From: Salegentibacter_A chungangensis
GTDB taxonomy: Bacteria; Bacteroidota; Bacteroidia; Flavobacteriales; Flavobacteriaceae
Assembly (NCBI RefSeq): GCF_042678405.1
Contig: NZ_JBHTLI010000001.1
Span: forward strand, 248,001-312,000
Reading direction: 5' to 3'
Length of the DNA: 64,000 nucleotides
Both the position numbers and the translations under genes were made by a program. This document shows positions 1 through 8,148 of the stretch, piece by piece. The notes beneath the pieces are model-generated. The model saw nothing but the letters and a program-made list of their open reading frames with translations, had not been told where the DNA came from and did not search any database. The first letter of the stretch is position 1; each line of letters begins with the position of its first letter.

Positions 1-20
1 CGGTATAAACAATTAAAATC

Positions 21-1163
21 TTAGCCCTTTTCTTCATACAACGCCTCTTTGTTAATTACCGGGTTAGCATACATTAATAAGTAACTGTTAAGTTCCAGCG
101 CATTTTTCACGTCTATTCTCCTGGTAAGGCGGCGCTCAAACTGTCTTTTTTCTTTGGAAGTATAAAAGTCAGAATATTCCTCCGAATTATACAACAGGTC
201 ATGTGCAATATAATTGGCAGGCCATAACTTGTAATGTTCATATATCATCTCGTCAATCTTAGAAGCGATGGCCTTAAGCTGGCCATTAACCGAGTGTTCT
301 CCGGCAATTGCCTCTTCAAAATCTTCAAGCCTAAGCACCTCTCCGGCACTAATATGAATTCGCCCCTTATTCCCTACTGCTCCCTGCATAATAGAGTTAA
401 AATCTTCATTAGCAGATTTCACATAGGTTTCTTTCATCCTTTTTGCAAGTATTTCGGGCATTTTCAGGATATCGGTAGGATCAAATTCGTATGAAATGGC
501 CACCGGCACGATCTTAAGCTTAGCGAAATATTCTGCAAGACTCAAGCCCCCTTTTGCCATAGCCAGCATCTTCAAAACCCCTTGCTGGGTGACATCACTT
601 CCATCTTTGGTCCTTCCTTCCCGCTGAGCCATCCATACAGAACGACCATCCTGAAGCAGCAGTTTTTTTACATAACCGGAAAGCACCTGCGAACTGCGCA
701 GCATTTCACGGGGAGAGATCCCTCTTTTCACAAGGAAATTCCTGTTAAGCCTTGAAAGCGCCATCAAAAATGGCTTTTGAACAAGATTATCTCCAATCGC
801 CGAAGCCGTAGTCACCATGTCATGATCTATAAGCGTATAGTTGAGCAGGGAAGTATCGAGAATAATATCCCTGTGATTGGAAATATAGAAATAAGATTCT
901 TCTTTTTCCAGTTTATCAAAGCCTTCATAAGTTAAACCTTCGGTGCTTTTTTCCAACACCTTGGCTACCGTATGATAGATCACCCTTGACTGAAAATCCT
1001 CAATGGAATAACAATCGAGCACGATCTCTTCTATAGCATCAAATTCCTTTTCCGGAAAGGTGAATTGCAAAAGTGCTTTCACCATAGGATGTTTAACATA
1101 CTGTCTTAGAGCCTCATTTACTTCAGCTCCCTCATAATATCTTATTTCTTCAAAATCTTGCAC
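21..1163 (-). CDS. Glycerol-phosphate acyltransferase family protein (PlsC-like)
   Basis: This is a 380-residue protein of the acyltransferase superfamily that transfers fatty acyl chains to glycerol-phosphate lipids at the inner membrane. The block NHRDIILD at residues 96-103 matches the conserved His/Asp acyltransferase motif, though the spacing here is His-x5-Asp rather than the common His-x4-Asp. It is longer than a typical 240-residue PlsC, with a soluble N-terminal extension of about 90 residues. It lies 50 nt downstream of tatD on the same strand, so the two may be cotranscribed. The substrate cannot be told from sequence; 1-acyl-glycerol-3-phosphate or another lysolipid is possible. 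Confidence 0.75.
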   Translation of the reverse strand: MQDFEEIRYYEGAEVNEALRQYVKHPMVKALLQFTFPEKEFDAIEEIVLDCYSIEDFQSRVIYHTVAKVLEKSTEGLTYEGFDKLEKEESYFYISNHRDIILDTSLLNYTLIDHDMVTTASAIGDNLVQKPFLMALSRLNRNFLVKRGISPREMLRSSQVLSGYVKKLLLQDGRSVWMAQREGRTKDGSDVTQQGVLKMLAMAKGGLSLAEYFAKLKIVPVAISYEFDPTDILKMPEILAKRMKETYVKSANEDFNSIMQGAVGNKGRIHISAGEVLRLEDFEEAIAGEHSVNGQLKAIASKIDEMIYEHYKLWPANYIAHDLLYNSEEYSDFYTSKEKRQFERRLTRRIDVKNALELNSYLLMYANPVINKEALYEEKG

Positions 1164-1213
1164 GTGATATGGGCTTATCTTAACAAATGAACAAAATTTA
1201 TAATTATTTACCT

Positions 1214-1981
1214 TTAAATTCCAAATATATCTTTTGAAGTACGGGTAGTGACATCTGCTATCTCTTCGACAGATTTCCCGTAAATATCAGCCAGCTTTTC
1301 CGCCACCTTTAGAATATAAACAGGCTCATTTCTTTTTCCGCGATAAGGAGCAGGAGAAAGATAAGGACCATCTGTTTCCAGCACCAGTTCTTCAAGCGGA
1401 AGCTGATCCATAAATTTATCAATTTTTCCATTCTTAAAAGTCACTACTCCGCCTATACCAAGCTTCATGTTATAGGACAAAGCCTGCTTTGCCTGTTCCA
1501 AGGTACCCGTGAAGCAGTGAAAAATTCCAAAAAGATCATCTCCCTTCTCCGATTCCAGCACTTCAAACACCTCATCGAACGCGTTTCTGCAGTGAATAAC
1601 AATCGGGAGTTTGTGCTTTTTAGCAAGTCGAATCTGCTTCCTGAAAGCATCCTTCTGAATCTCCAATGTCGATTTATCCCAATAAAGGTCTATCCCGATC
1701 TCCCCTATGGCATAAAAATCACGTTTTTCAAGCTGACTTTCCACATGAGCCAGCTCTTCTTTGTAATTTTCTTTGACATGGGTGGGGTGAAGGCCGGTCA
1801 TTAGGAACATGCGGTCGGGATAATTCCCTTCCAGCTCGTACATTCTCTGGGTATATTCCGAATCGATCGCCGGAATAAAGAACCTCTGCACTCCACTATT
1901 TACAGCCGTTTGGATAAGCTCATCTCTATCGGCGTCAAAATCTTCACTATATAAATGTATATGGGTATCGGTTATTATCAT
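1214..1981 (-). CDS. tatD: TatD family metal-dependent DNase
   Basis: This 255-residue protein has the full metal site of the TatD amidohydrolase-like family: His7 and His9 (THIHL), Glu94 (GEIGID), His130, His155 (HCFTGT) and Asp204 (ETDGPYLSP). TatD proteins are cytoplasmic 3'-5' exonucleases linked to repair and DNA turnover. The length is normal for the family and the N-terminus MIITDTHIHL is the usual one. A -7-like box on the minus strand ends 6 nt before the ATG, which suggests a very short or absent leader. The acyltransferase gene follows 50 nt downstream. Confidence 0.92.
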   Translation of the reverse strand: MIITDTHIHLYSEDFDADRDELIQTAVNSGVQRFFIPAIDSEYTQRMYELEGNYPDRMFLMTGLHPTHVKENYKEELAHVESQLEKRDFYAIGEIGIDLYWDKSTLEIQKDAFRKQIRLAKKHKLPIVIHCRNAFDEVFEVLESEKGDDLFGIFHCFTGTLEQAKQALSYNMKLGIGGVVTFKNGKIDKFMDQLPLEELVLETDGPYLSPAPYRGKRNEPVYILKVAEKLADIYGKSVEEIADVTTRTSKDIFGI

Positions 1982-1986
1982 AAACG

Positions 1987-1994
1987 CAAAAATA
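1987..1994 (-). promoter_or_regulatory. Putative -7 element of tatD
   Basis: Read on the minus strand this is TATTTTTG, an exact match to the Bacteroidota -7 consensus TAnnTTTG. Its last base lies 6 nt before the tatD ATG, so transcription would begin at or near the start codon. I see no good -33 element. Confidence 0.35.
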
Positions 1995-2010
1995 ATTTAT
2001 TTTGAAGACC

Positions 2011-2018
2011 TATCTTTG
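2011..2018 (+). promoter_or_regulatory. Putative -7 element of the retropepsin-like gene
   Basis: TATCTTTG matches TAnnTTTG exactly and ends 16 nt before the ATG at 2034. No clear -33 element is seen. The 52-nt gap therefore holds two divergent -7 boxes, one for each flanking gene. Confidence 0.4.
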
Positions 2019-2033
2019 TGAAAAACTGAAAGA

Positions 2034-2471
2034 ATGTCGTCATTAAAGAAATTGCTGAAGGAAAAAGGCTTCAAACGCATAAAACTGAAGACCACTAAGA
2101 CCAACCACCTGGAGGTGGTGGCCAAAATAAATAATATTGAAGGGAATTTCATACTGGACACGGGTGCTTCAAGCAGTTGTGTAGGAATAGATGCCATAGA
2201 ACACTTCAAGCTAATGGCAGAGGACAGCGATGTAAAAGCTGCGGGGGCGGGCGCCACCAATATGATCACCCAGGTAGCACAAAAAAACCGTATCGAGATC
2301 AAGGGATGGAAAAAGAAGAAAGTAGATCTGGTTGTTTTCGACCTTAGACATGTGAATGAGGCCCTGGTAAACCACGATGCCGATAAAGTTCACGGAATTA
2401 TAGGTGCAGATATCCTCAAAAAAGGAAAGGCTATTATAGACTATAAGGACAACGCGCTCTATTTGAAATAA
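2034..2471 (+). CDS. Retropepsin-like aspartic protease family protein
   Basis: This is a 145-residue single-domain protein of the clan AA (retropepsin-like) aspartic protease fold. The catalytic motif DTGA is at residues 42-45, preceded by hydrophobic residues, and the second conserved block GIIGADIL is at 121-128. Because it has only one DTGA lobe it would need to dimerise to form an active site, as retroviral proteases do. There is no signal peptide, so it is probably cytoplasmic. Its substrate is unknown. It stands alone, divergent from tatD. Confidence 0.8.
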   Translation: MSSLKKLLKEKGFKRIKLKTTKTNHLEVVAKINNIEGNFILDTGASSSCVGIDAIEHFKLMAEDSDVKAAGAGATNMITQVAQKNRIEIKGWKKKKVDLVVFDLRHVNEALVNHDADKVHGIIGADILKKGKAIIDYKDNALYLK

Positions 2472-2489
2472 AGAAGGGGAAAAACACCC

Positions 2490-2521
2490 TTTGACTTCTG
2501 AAGTCTAAGAAACTACATTTG
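2490..2521 (+). promoter_or_regulatory. Strong Bacteroidota-type promoter upstream of a 32-codon ORF
   Basis: TTTG at 2490-2493 is separated by exactly 20 nt from TACATTTG at 2514-2521. Both boxes match the Bacteroidota housekeeping consensus. The expected start site near 2527 gives a leader of about 25 nt before the ATG at 2552. It lies downstream of the retropepsin gene and reads away from it. Confidence 0.65.
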
Positions 2522-2551
2522 GATTATTAATGTTAGTTTCATGTTTAAGAA

Positions 2552-2650
2552 ATGAAAAATAAGACTCTTCCACCTTTGCTTTTAATTATATTGGCCATTG
2601 CAATTTTGGGAGTTTTGTTTTTAAATTTCTTGACATTAGTTTTATTTTAA
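2552..2650 (+). CDS. Small hydrophobic membrane peptide, 32 residues (unrecognised)
   Basis: An ATG ORF encodes a 32-residue peptide that begins MKNKTLPP and then runs as one unbroken hydrophobic stretch rich in Leu, Ile and Val to a final Phe. It looks like a single transmembrane helix with a positive N-terminus. I do not recognise it. Support comes from context: a perfect promoter sits 30 nt upstream and an intrinsic terminator 24 nt downstream, so promoter, ORF and terminator form a closed unit of about 210 nt. It could be a membrane microprotein. Alternatively the transcript could be a small RNA in which the ORF is accidental. Confidence 0.5.
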   Translation: MKNKTLPPLLLIILAIAILGVLFLNFLTLVLF

Positions 2651-2674
2651 TTTTTTGCGGGTTGAATGAAAAAA

Positions 2675-2702
2675 GGCAGCACTTTAAAGTGCTGCCTTTT
2701 TT
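2675..2702. terminator. Bidirectional intrinsic terminator
   Basis: A perfect 22-nt palindrome (GGCAGCACTTT and its complement, 2675-2696) is flanked by an A-tract on the left and a T-tract on the right. It can end both the small-ORF transcript on the plus strand and the sucAB transcript on the minus strand. Confidence 0.9.
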
Positions 2703-2727
2703 ATTTTTCAGGTAATAAGATCGCCTT

Positions 2728-3984
2728 CTATAATTCCAGCGCTCTTTTCACATCGTTATCCATTAGCAGTTCCTCAGGATTTTCAAGAGCTTCTTTTACA
2801 GCCACAAGGAAACCTACAGATTCTTTCCCGTCAATTATTCTGTGATCATAAGAAAGCGCCACATACATAATTGGCCTGATTTCTACGTGACCATCAATGG
2901 CAACAGGACGTTCCACGATATTATGCATTCCCAGAATCCCGCTCTGAGGAGGGTTAATAATTGGAGTAGAAAGCATAGAACCGAACACCCCTCCATTAGT
3001 AATGGTAAATGTACCTCCGGTCATTTCATCTACAGTAATCTTTCCGTCACGAGCACGGGTTGCAAGGTCTTTCACTTCCTGCTCAACCCCTCTAAAGCTA
3101 AGATTTTCAGCATTCCTGATCACAGGAACCATTAGGCCTTTTGGCCCCGAAACTGCAATACTGATATCCTTATAGTCATACTTCATCTGGTAATCTCCAT
3201 CTATCATAGAGTTCACATCGGGATACATATCTAAGGCACGCACAACGGCCAAAGTGAAGAAAGACATAAACCCAAGGCTTACCCCATGCTTCTCTTTAAA
3301 CTCTTCTTTATATTTTTTACGCAAAGTAAAGATCGGAGACATATCTACCTCATTGAAAGTGGTAAGCATCGCCGTCTCATTTTTAGCTGAAACAAGACGC
3401 TCGGCCACCTTACGACGGAGCATAGACATTTTCTTACGGCTCTCACCTCTTTTCCCGGACCCGGGAGTTCCCATAGAAGGCTTGGCCTGCACCGCATCCT
3501 CCTTGGTGATTCTTCCATCCTTACCGGATCCTTTTACAGACTTGGCATCCACACCCTTTTCGTCAAGGATCTTTTTAGCTGCAGGAGAAGGACTCCCACT
3601 GGCATAGCTTTCTTTTTCCTCTTTTTTATCCTGCTCCTGTTTTGGAGTAGAGGGTTTTGAAGGCTCCTCTTTCTTAGCGTCAGTCTTCGCTTTATCCTCC
3701 TCTTTCTTATTGTCCTCATCTGAACCACCATCTCCTTCAGGTTTTTCAGCTTCGGTATCTATCAGGCACACTACTTCTCCAACAGCTACGGCATCACCTT
3801 CTTCAGCTTTCAGGGTAATGATACCACTGGCTTCCGCAGGAAGCTCAAGAGTGGCTTTATCACTGTCTACCTCGGCAATTGCCTGATCTTTTTCAACGTA
3901 ATCCCCGTCTTCAACCAGCCATTGAGCTATTTCAACTTCGGTAATAGATTCCCCGGGAGAAGGAACTTTCATTTCTAAGGCCAT
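2728..3984 (-). CDS. sucB: 2-oxoglutarate dehydrogenase E2, dihydrolipoyllysine succinyltransferase
   Basis: This 418-residue protein is the core acyltransferase of the 2-oxoglutarate dehydrogenase complex, passing the succinyl group from lipoyl-lysine to CoA in the TCA cycle. It has one N-terminal lipoyl domain with the lipoylated Lys43 (DSDKATLE), then a long Lys/Glu-rich linker at about 80-125. An E3-binding domain follows at about 128-168, and the catalytic domain ends with YDHRIIDG, carrying catalytic His381 and Asp385. It lies 48 nt downstream of sucA on the same strand, so the pair forms an operon. No lpd (E3) gene is adjacent. Confidence 0.95.
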   Translation of the reverse strand: MALEMKVPSPGESITEVEIAQWLVEDGDYVEKDQAIAEVDSDKATLELPAEASGIITLKAEEGDAVAVGEVVCLIDTEAEKPEGDGGSDEDNKKEEDKAKTDAKKEEPSKPSTPKQEQDKKEEKESYASGSPSPAAKKILDEKGVDAKSVKGSGKDGRITKEDAVQAKPSMGTPGSGKRGESRKKMSMLRRKVAERLVSAKNETAMLTTFNEVDMSPIFTLRKKYKEEFKEKHGVSLGFMSFFTLAVVRALDMYPDVNSMIDGDYQMKYDYKDISIAVSGPKGLMVPVIRNAENLSFRGVEQEVKDLATRARDGKITVDEMTGGTFTITNGGVFGSMLSTPIINPPQSGILGMHNIVERPVAIDGHVEIRPIMYVALSYDHRIIDGKESVGFLVAVKEALENPEELLMDNDVKRALEL

Positions 3985-4032
3985 GATCTTTGTTTTTATT
4001 ATTGTTTCTGCCAGGCAGAAATTTATTCGTTT

Positions 4033-6807
4033 TTATTTATTTTCTTCAGCTGTTTTGTCAAAAACACTGTTTATTACTCTTTCGTGACGTTTTTTGAATC
4101 TTACAGAACTACCTGCAGCCGGAGATCCGTAGAATTTCCTGCTACACACCCTGAAGTTCTTCGCCTCATTAAAATGAAGCAGCATATGCCCGTAAGCACC
4201 CATATTTCTAGGCTCTTCCTGAGCCCATACCACATCATCGGCATTCTTGTATTTTTCCATCATCTCCTTCATCCTGGAAACCGGAAGAGGGAACAATTGC
4301 TCTACGCGCACCAAGGCCACATCATCACGCTCATTTTCTTCTTTATATTCCAGCAGATCGTAGTAGAATTTCCCTGTACAGAATACAAGGCTTTTTACTT
4401 TATCTGCATCTGCATTCGGGTCATCCAGTAAGGTCTGGAAGCTGCCATTGGCAAACTCCTCTTTGGTGGAGATCACGTTTGAATGCCTCAATAAACTCTT
4501 AGGAGTAAATACAATAAGCGGTTTTCTAAACCCTGCTTTCATCTGTCTTCTAAGCAAATGGAACATATTCGCAGGGGTGGTCACATCGGCCACATACATA
4601 TTATCCTTTGCACAAAGCTGAAGGAAACGCTCCATTCTTGCGGAAGAGTGCTCTGCTCCCTGCCCTTCGTAACCGTGAGGCAGTAACATCACCAAGCCGT
4701 TCTGAAGCTTCCATTTATCTTCGGCGGCAGAGATATACTGATCTATCATTATCTGGGCTCCGTTCACGAAATCCCCAAACTGGGCTTCCCAGATGGTAAG
4801 TGTTTTGGGGCTCGCCATAGCATAGCCATAATCGAAACCAACCACTCCGTATTCCGAAAGTGGGGAATTATAAATAAAGAAGTCTCCGTCTCTTCCTTCT
4901 ATATTATTGTGAAGGATGATCTCTTCTTCACTTTCTTCAACCTTCAGCACGGCGTGACGATGAGAGAAAGTACCTCTTTCACTGTCCTGCCCGCTAAGGC
5001 GAATATTATATCCTTCGGTAAGCAAAGAACCGTAAGCAAGGTGCTCGGCCATTGCCCAGTCCAGCTTGTTCTTTTCGAAGTACATTTTATTCCTCTGATC
5101 AACAAGCTTGTTGATCTTACGCATAAATTTCTTGTTTTCCGGAAGTTTTGAGACCGCTTCAGCTACCTTATCGAGTTTCTTAAGATCGTAGGTAGTATCG
5201 ATCTCCTCCATCATCCTGTCTTCAAGAACGTTTTCAAAACCTTCCCATTCATCCTCCATAAAAGGAGTGATCTTGGTCTTTTCTTCTTTTCTTGAATCCT
5301 CAAAATTCTCTTCAAGCTTGGCTTTATAATCTTCTTCAAGCTTTTTCAGGTATTCATCATCTATAACACCATCCTTCTTCAGCTTTTCAGCGTAAAGGTC
5401 TCTGGTATTCTTATGCTTCGCGATAGCCTTATAAAGTTTAGGCTGTGTGAACCTTGGCTCATCCCCTTCATTATGCCCATACTTCCTGTATCCAAGAAGA
5501 TCTATGAACACATCACGCTGAAACTTCATTCTGAACTCCAGGGCAAAAAGTATAGAATGCACCACAGCCTCGGCATCATCAGCGTTTACGTGAAGTACCG
5601 GAGAAAGGGTGACTTTTGCCACATCAGTACAGTAAGTAGACGATCTTGCATCCAGATAATTTGTGGTAAACCCTATCTGGTTATTGACTACTATATGAAT
5701 GGTACCACCGGTCTTGTACCCATCAAGCTGGGCCATTTGAACCACTTCATATACAACACCCTGACCTGCAATGGCAGCGTCTCCGTGCACCAAAATAGGA
5801 AGCACCTTAGAATGATCTCCTTCATAGCGACGATCCTGCTTGGCACGAGCTATTCCTTCTACCACGGCTCCAACAGTCTCAAGGTGAGACGGGTTGGGAG
5901 CAATATTTATGTTTATCTCTTTTCCGTTATCGGTAGTCCTGCAGGAAGTCCATCCAAGATGATATTTCACATCTCCGTCAAAAATATCCTGCTCGTAATC
6001 TTTCCCGTCAAATTCGCTAAAAATATCCTTTGCGCTTTTTCCGAAGATATTGGTAAGGGTATTCAGGCGTCCTCTGTGTGCCATTCCCATCACAAAATCC
6101 TTCACCCCAGCTTCAGCAGCCTTCTCAATTAAAGCATCCAGTGCAGGGATAAGGCTTTCCCCTCCTTCCAGAGAGAACCTTTTTTGCCCTACATATTTTC
6201 TGTGAAGAAAGCTCTCGAAAGAAACAGCTTCATTCAGCTTCTTCAGGATTTGTTTCTTCTGCTCAGCATCGAATTTAGGATGATTCTCGTTAACATTCAG
6301 TTTTTCCTGAATCCACGAGATCTCTTCGGGTTTACGTATAAACATGTATTCGACCCCAATGGCGTCGCAGTAAACCGTTTCAAGATGCGCAATTATATTG
6401 TTTAAGGTAGCAGGCCCAATCCCAAGAATATCACCGGCGTTGAAAACCACATCCAGGTCTTCTTCGGCAAGCCCGAAATTCTCAATATCAAGAGTAGGTC
6501 TGTATTTTCTTCTTTCCCTTACCGGGTTGGTTTTTGTAAATAAATGCCCTCTGGTACGGTATCCGTCAATCAGCCTGATCACCTGAAACTCCTTAACTAC
6601 ATGTTCAGGAACCTCTCCTTCTTCAAATTGAGCGGGAGCATTTTCCAGCACCTCACCCGAGACACCATTCTGCTGCATCCCGAAATCAAAACCTTGAAAA
6701 AAAGCCCTCCAACTGGGCTCTACACTATCTGGGTACTGAAGGTATTGGTCATAAAGTTCGGCGAAATATGCAGTATGCGCGGCATTTAGAAATGAAAATC
6801 TATCCAT
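4033..6807 (-). CDS. sucA: 2-oxoglutarate dehydrogenase E1 (thiamine diphosphate dependent)
   Basis: This 924-residue protein decarboxylates 2-oxoglutarate using thiamine diphosphate and loads the succinyl group onto the E2 lipoyl arm. The N-terminus (about residues 7-40, with the DSVEPSWRAFF block) is the short E1o-specific segment. HRGRL at 244-248, GDAA at 342-345 and the following NNQ at 375-377 form the cofactor site. The length agrees with other E1o proteins (about 900-940). It is the first gene of the sucA-sucB operon. A -7-like box lies 41-48 nt upstream of the ATG. Confidence 0.97.
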   Translation of the reverse strand: MDRFSFLNAAHTAYFAELYDQYLQYPDSVEPSWRAFFQGFDFGMQQNGVSGEVLENAPAQFEEGEVPEHVVKEFQVIRLIDGYRTRGHLFTKTNPVRERRKYRPTLDIENFGLAEEDLDVVFNAGDILGIGPATLNNIIAHLETVYCDAIGVEYMFIRKPEEISWIQEKLNVNENHPKFDAEQKKQILKKLNEAVSFESFLHRKYVGQKRFSLEGGESLIPALDALIEKAAEAGVKDFVMGMAHRGRLNTLTNIFGKSAKDIFSEFDGKDYEQDIFDGDVKYHLGWTSCRTTDNGKEININIAPNPSHLETVGAVVEGIARAKQDRRYEGDHSKVLPILVHGDAAIAGQGVVYEVVQMAQLDGYKTGGTIHIVVNNQIGFTTNYLDARSSTYCTDVAKVTLSPVLHVNADDAEAVVHSILFALEFRMKFQRDVFIDLLGYRKYGHNEGDEPRFTQPKLYKAIAKHKNTRDLYAEKLKKDGVIDDEYLKKLEEDYKAKLEENFEDSRKEEKTKITPFMEDEWEGFENVLEDRMMEEIDTTYDLKKLDKVAEAVSKLPENKKFMRKINKLVDQRNKMYFEKNKLDWAMAEHLAYGSLLTEGYNIRLSGQDSERGTFSHRHAVLKVEESEEEIILHNNIEGRDGDFFIYNSPLSEYGVVGFDYGYAMASPKTLTIWEAQFGDFVNGAQIMIDQYISAAEDKWKLQNGLVMLLPHGYEGQGAEHSSARMERFLQLCAKDNMYVADVTTPANMFHLLRRQMKAGFRKPLIVFTPKSLLRHSNVISTKEEFANGSFQTLLDDPNADADKVKSLVFCTGKFYYDLLEYKEENERDDVALVRVEQLFPLPVSRMKEMMEKYKNADDVVWAQEEPRNMGAYGHMLLHFNEAKNFRVCSRKFYGSPAAGSSVRFKKRHERVINSVFDKTAEENK

Positions 6808-6847
6808 AAGTTGAAACTAATGTTTCTTTTTAGTGTAAAAAACAAAG

Positions 6848-6855
6848 CAAAAATA
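6848..6855 (-). promoter_or_regulatory. Putative -7 element of sucA-sucB
   Basis: On the minus strand this reads TATTTTTG, an exact TAnnTTTG match 40 nt before the sucA ATG. No -33 box is found at the usual 19-21 nt distance, so support is partial. Confidence 0.4.
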
Positions 6856-7032
6856 CAATTTTTAGAAAAAACAGCTTGCTGCAATCGATATATTTATCTT
6901 ATGCATTATAAGAAATTTAACATAGTAACGACAGGATTTCCTCAGGAAAATCAAGGAATCACTGAATTATCCTTAAAACTGAAGCTGTAATAGCCAAAAG
7001 CCTCCGATAAGGTAATAAGGGAAAACAGCAAT

Positions 7033-8007
7033 TTACACCTGCCGTTCCATCAGGCTTTCCCCAAACTGTCTTAAAGGCTCTTTTTTCTCTTCCGGGATTT
7101 CGATCTTATCGAGTACCTCAAAGGCCATACGTGTGTATTTTTCGATCTCCTCACGGGTATACCTGGCCGCACCGCTGTTCTCAAACAAAGCCTTTACGGT
7201 CTCGATCTTCCCGGAAGTCTCTGCCGGGTTAATAGTGTAAAGATGCTCAAGCTGTCTGGCCTCACTCTTACTGGAGGCCTCAAGCGATTTCAGGTAAAGA
7301 AAGGTCTTCTTATTTTCAATAATATCGCCTCCCAGTTGTTTTCCAAAAGTTTTTGGATCTCCAAAAGCATCCAGGTAGTCGTCCTGGAGCTGAAATGCAA
7401 TTCCCAGAAGTTTTCCGTATTCATAAACTGCTTTCTTGCATTCGTCTGAAGTCTCTGCGACGATTGCTCCCATCTGCAATGAAGCCCCTACCAGAACTGC
7501 AGTCTTATATTCTATCATTTTAAGGTAATCTTCGATACTCACATCTTCCTGCGTTTCAAAATCGATATCATACTGCTGCCCTTCACATACCTCTATGGCC
7601 GTTTTAGTGAATAACTGCGCCAGTTCTTTAAAGATATTGCCTTCATAATTTTCGAATAACTGATAGGCATTTATAAGCATCGCATCACCGGAGAGAATTC
7701 CGGTGTTTATATCCCAGCGCTCGTGAACGGTCTCTTTACCCCTTCTGATAGGCGCATCGTCCATAATATCGTCATGCACCAAAGAAAAATTATGAAAGAT
7801 CTCTATGGCCAGTGCGGCATCCAGAGCCTTTCTGTAATCTGAATCGAAGATCTCTGTGGCCATAAGCACCAGGACAGGCCGAAGTCGCTTCCCTCCCAAA
7901 CTCAGAATATACTTCATGGGTTCGTAAAGGTTGCGGGGCTCCCTTACCTGGATCTTTTCATCTAAATATTCCACAAAAGCTTCCCTGTATTGAGAAATGG
8001 ATAACAT
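7033..8007 (-). CDS. Polyprenyl diphosphate synthase (short chain, probably C15-C20)
   Basis: This 324-residue trans-isoprenyl diphosphate synthase condenses isopentenyl diphosphate with allylic diphosphates in the cytoplasm. It shows GGKRLRP at 38-44, the first Asp-rich motif DDIMD at 79-83 and the second DDYLD at 209-213. The first motif has two residues between the Asp pairs, unlike the four of typical bacterial farnesyl diphosphate synthases. A Phe sits at position -5 from it (Phe74), a feature linked to geranylgeranyl products in other families. I therefore infer a farnesyl or geranylgeranyl product feeding carotenoid or quinone side chains, but the chain length is not proven. Confidence 0.88.
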   Translation of the reverse strand: MLSISQYREAFVEYLDEKIQVREPRNLYEPMKYILSLGGKRLRPVLVLMATEIFDSDYRKALDAALAIEIFHNFSLVHDDIMDDAPIRRGKETVHERWDINTGILSGDAMLINAYQLFENYEGNIFKELAQLFTKTAIEVCEGQQYDIDFETQEDVSIEDYLKMIEYKTAVLVGASLQMGAIVAETSDECKKAVYEYGKLLGIAFQLQDDYLDAFGDPKTFGKQLGGDIIENKKTFLYLKSLEASSKSEARQLEHLYTINPAETSGKIETVKALFENSGAARYTREEIEKYTRMAFEVLDKIEIPEEKKEPLRQFGESLMERQV

Positions 8008-8051
8008 AGCCGGATAATTTTTGCGCTAAAATACCATAAATGAATTTATTT

Positions 8052-8059
8052 CAAATTTA
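8052..8059 (-). promoter_or_regulatory. Putative -7 element of the polyprenyl synthase gene
   Basis: On the minus strand this is TAAATTTG, matching TAnnTTTG. It lies 45 nt before the polyprenyl synthase ATG. The inverted repeat at 8081-8124 begins about where its -33 region would be, so a regulator bound there could affect both directions. Confidence 0.4.
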
Positions 8060-8080
8060 CGACCGGTGTTAAATAATCAT

Positions 8081-8124
8081 TAAACTAAGGAAACTTTTTT
8101 TGTTTTTTTAGTTTCCTGAGTGTA
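8081..8124. promoter_or_regulatory. Long inverted repeat, candidate TetR operator
   Basis: Two 15-nt arms (8081-8095 and 8110-8124) are reverse complements at 13 of 15 positions, with a perfect 8-nt inner core AGGAAACT / AGTTTCCT and a 14-nt T-rich spacer. The spacer contains the -33 box, and the right arm fills the promoter spacer up to the -7 box. This position is typical of an autoregulatory TetR operator. Binding is inferred, not shown. Confidence 0.55.
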
Positions 8125-8130
8125 CTTTTG
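8099..8130 (+). promoter_or_regulatory. Promoter of the TetR-efflux operon
   Basis: TTTG at 8099-8102, a 20-nt spacer and TACTTTTG at 8123-8130 fit the Bacteroidota consensus fully. The -7 box ends 19 nt before the GTG start of the regulator gene. Confidence 0.7.
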
Positions 8131-8148
8131 CAGCCAAATTTTTTATAA

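Noticed and set aside
5413..6132. 239-codon open frame on the plus strand inside sucA
   Set aside because: It is antisense to a clearly conserved E1 gene, has no promoter and its protein resembles no family; it reflects the codon pattern of sucA.
6901..6990. 29-codon ORF between sucA and the polyprenyl synthase gene
   Set aside because: It starts with ATG, but there is no matching promoter, no terminator and no recognisable hydrophobic or charged pattern; chance is sufficient.
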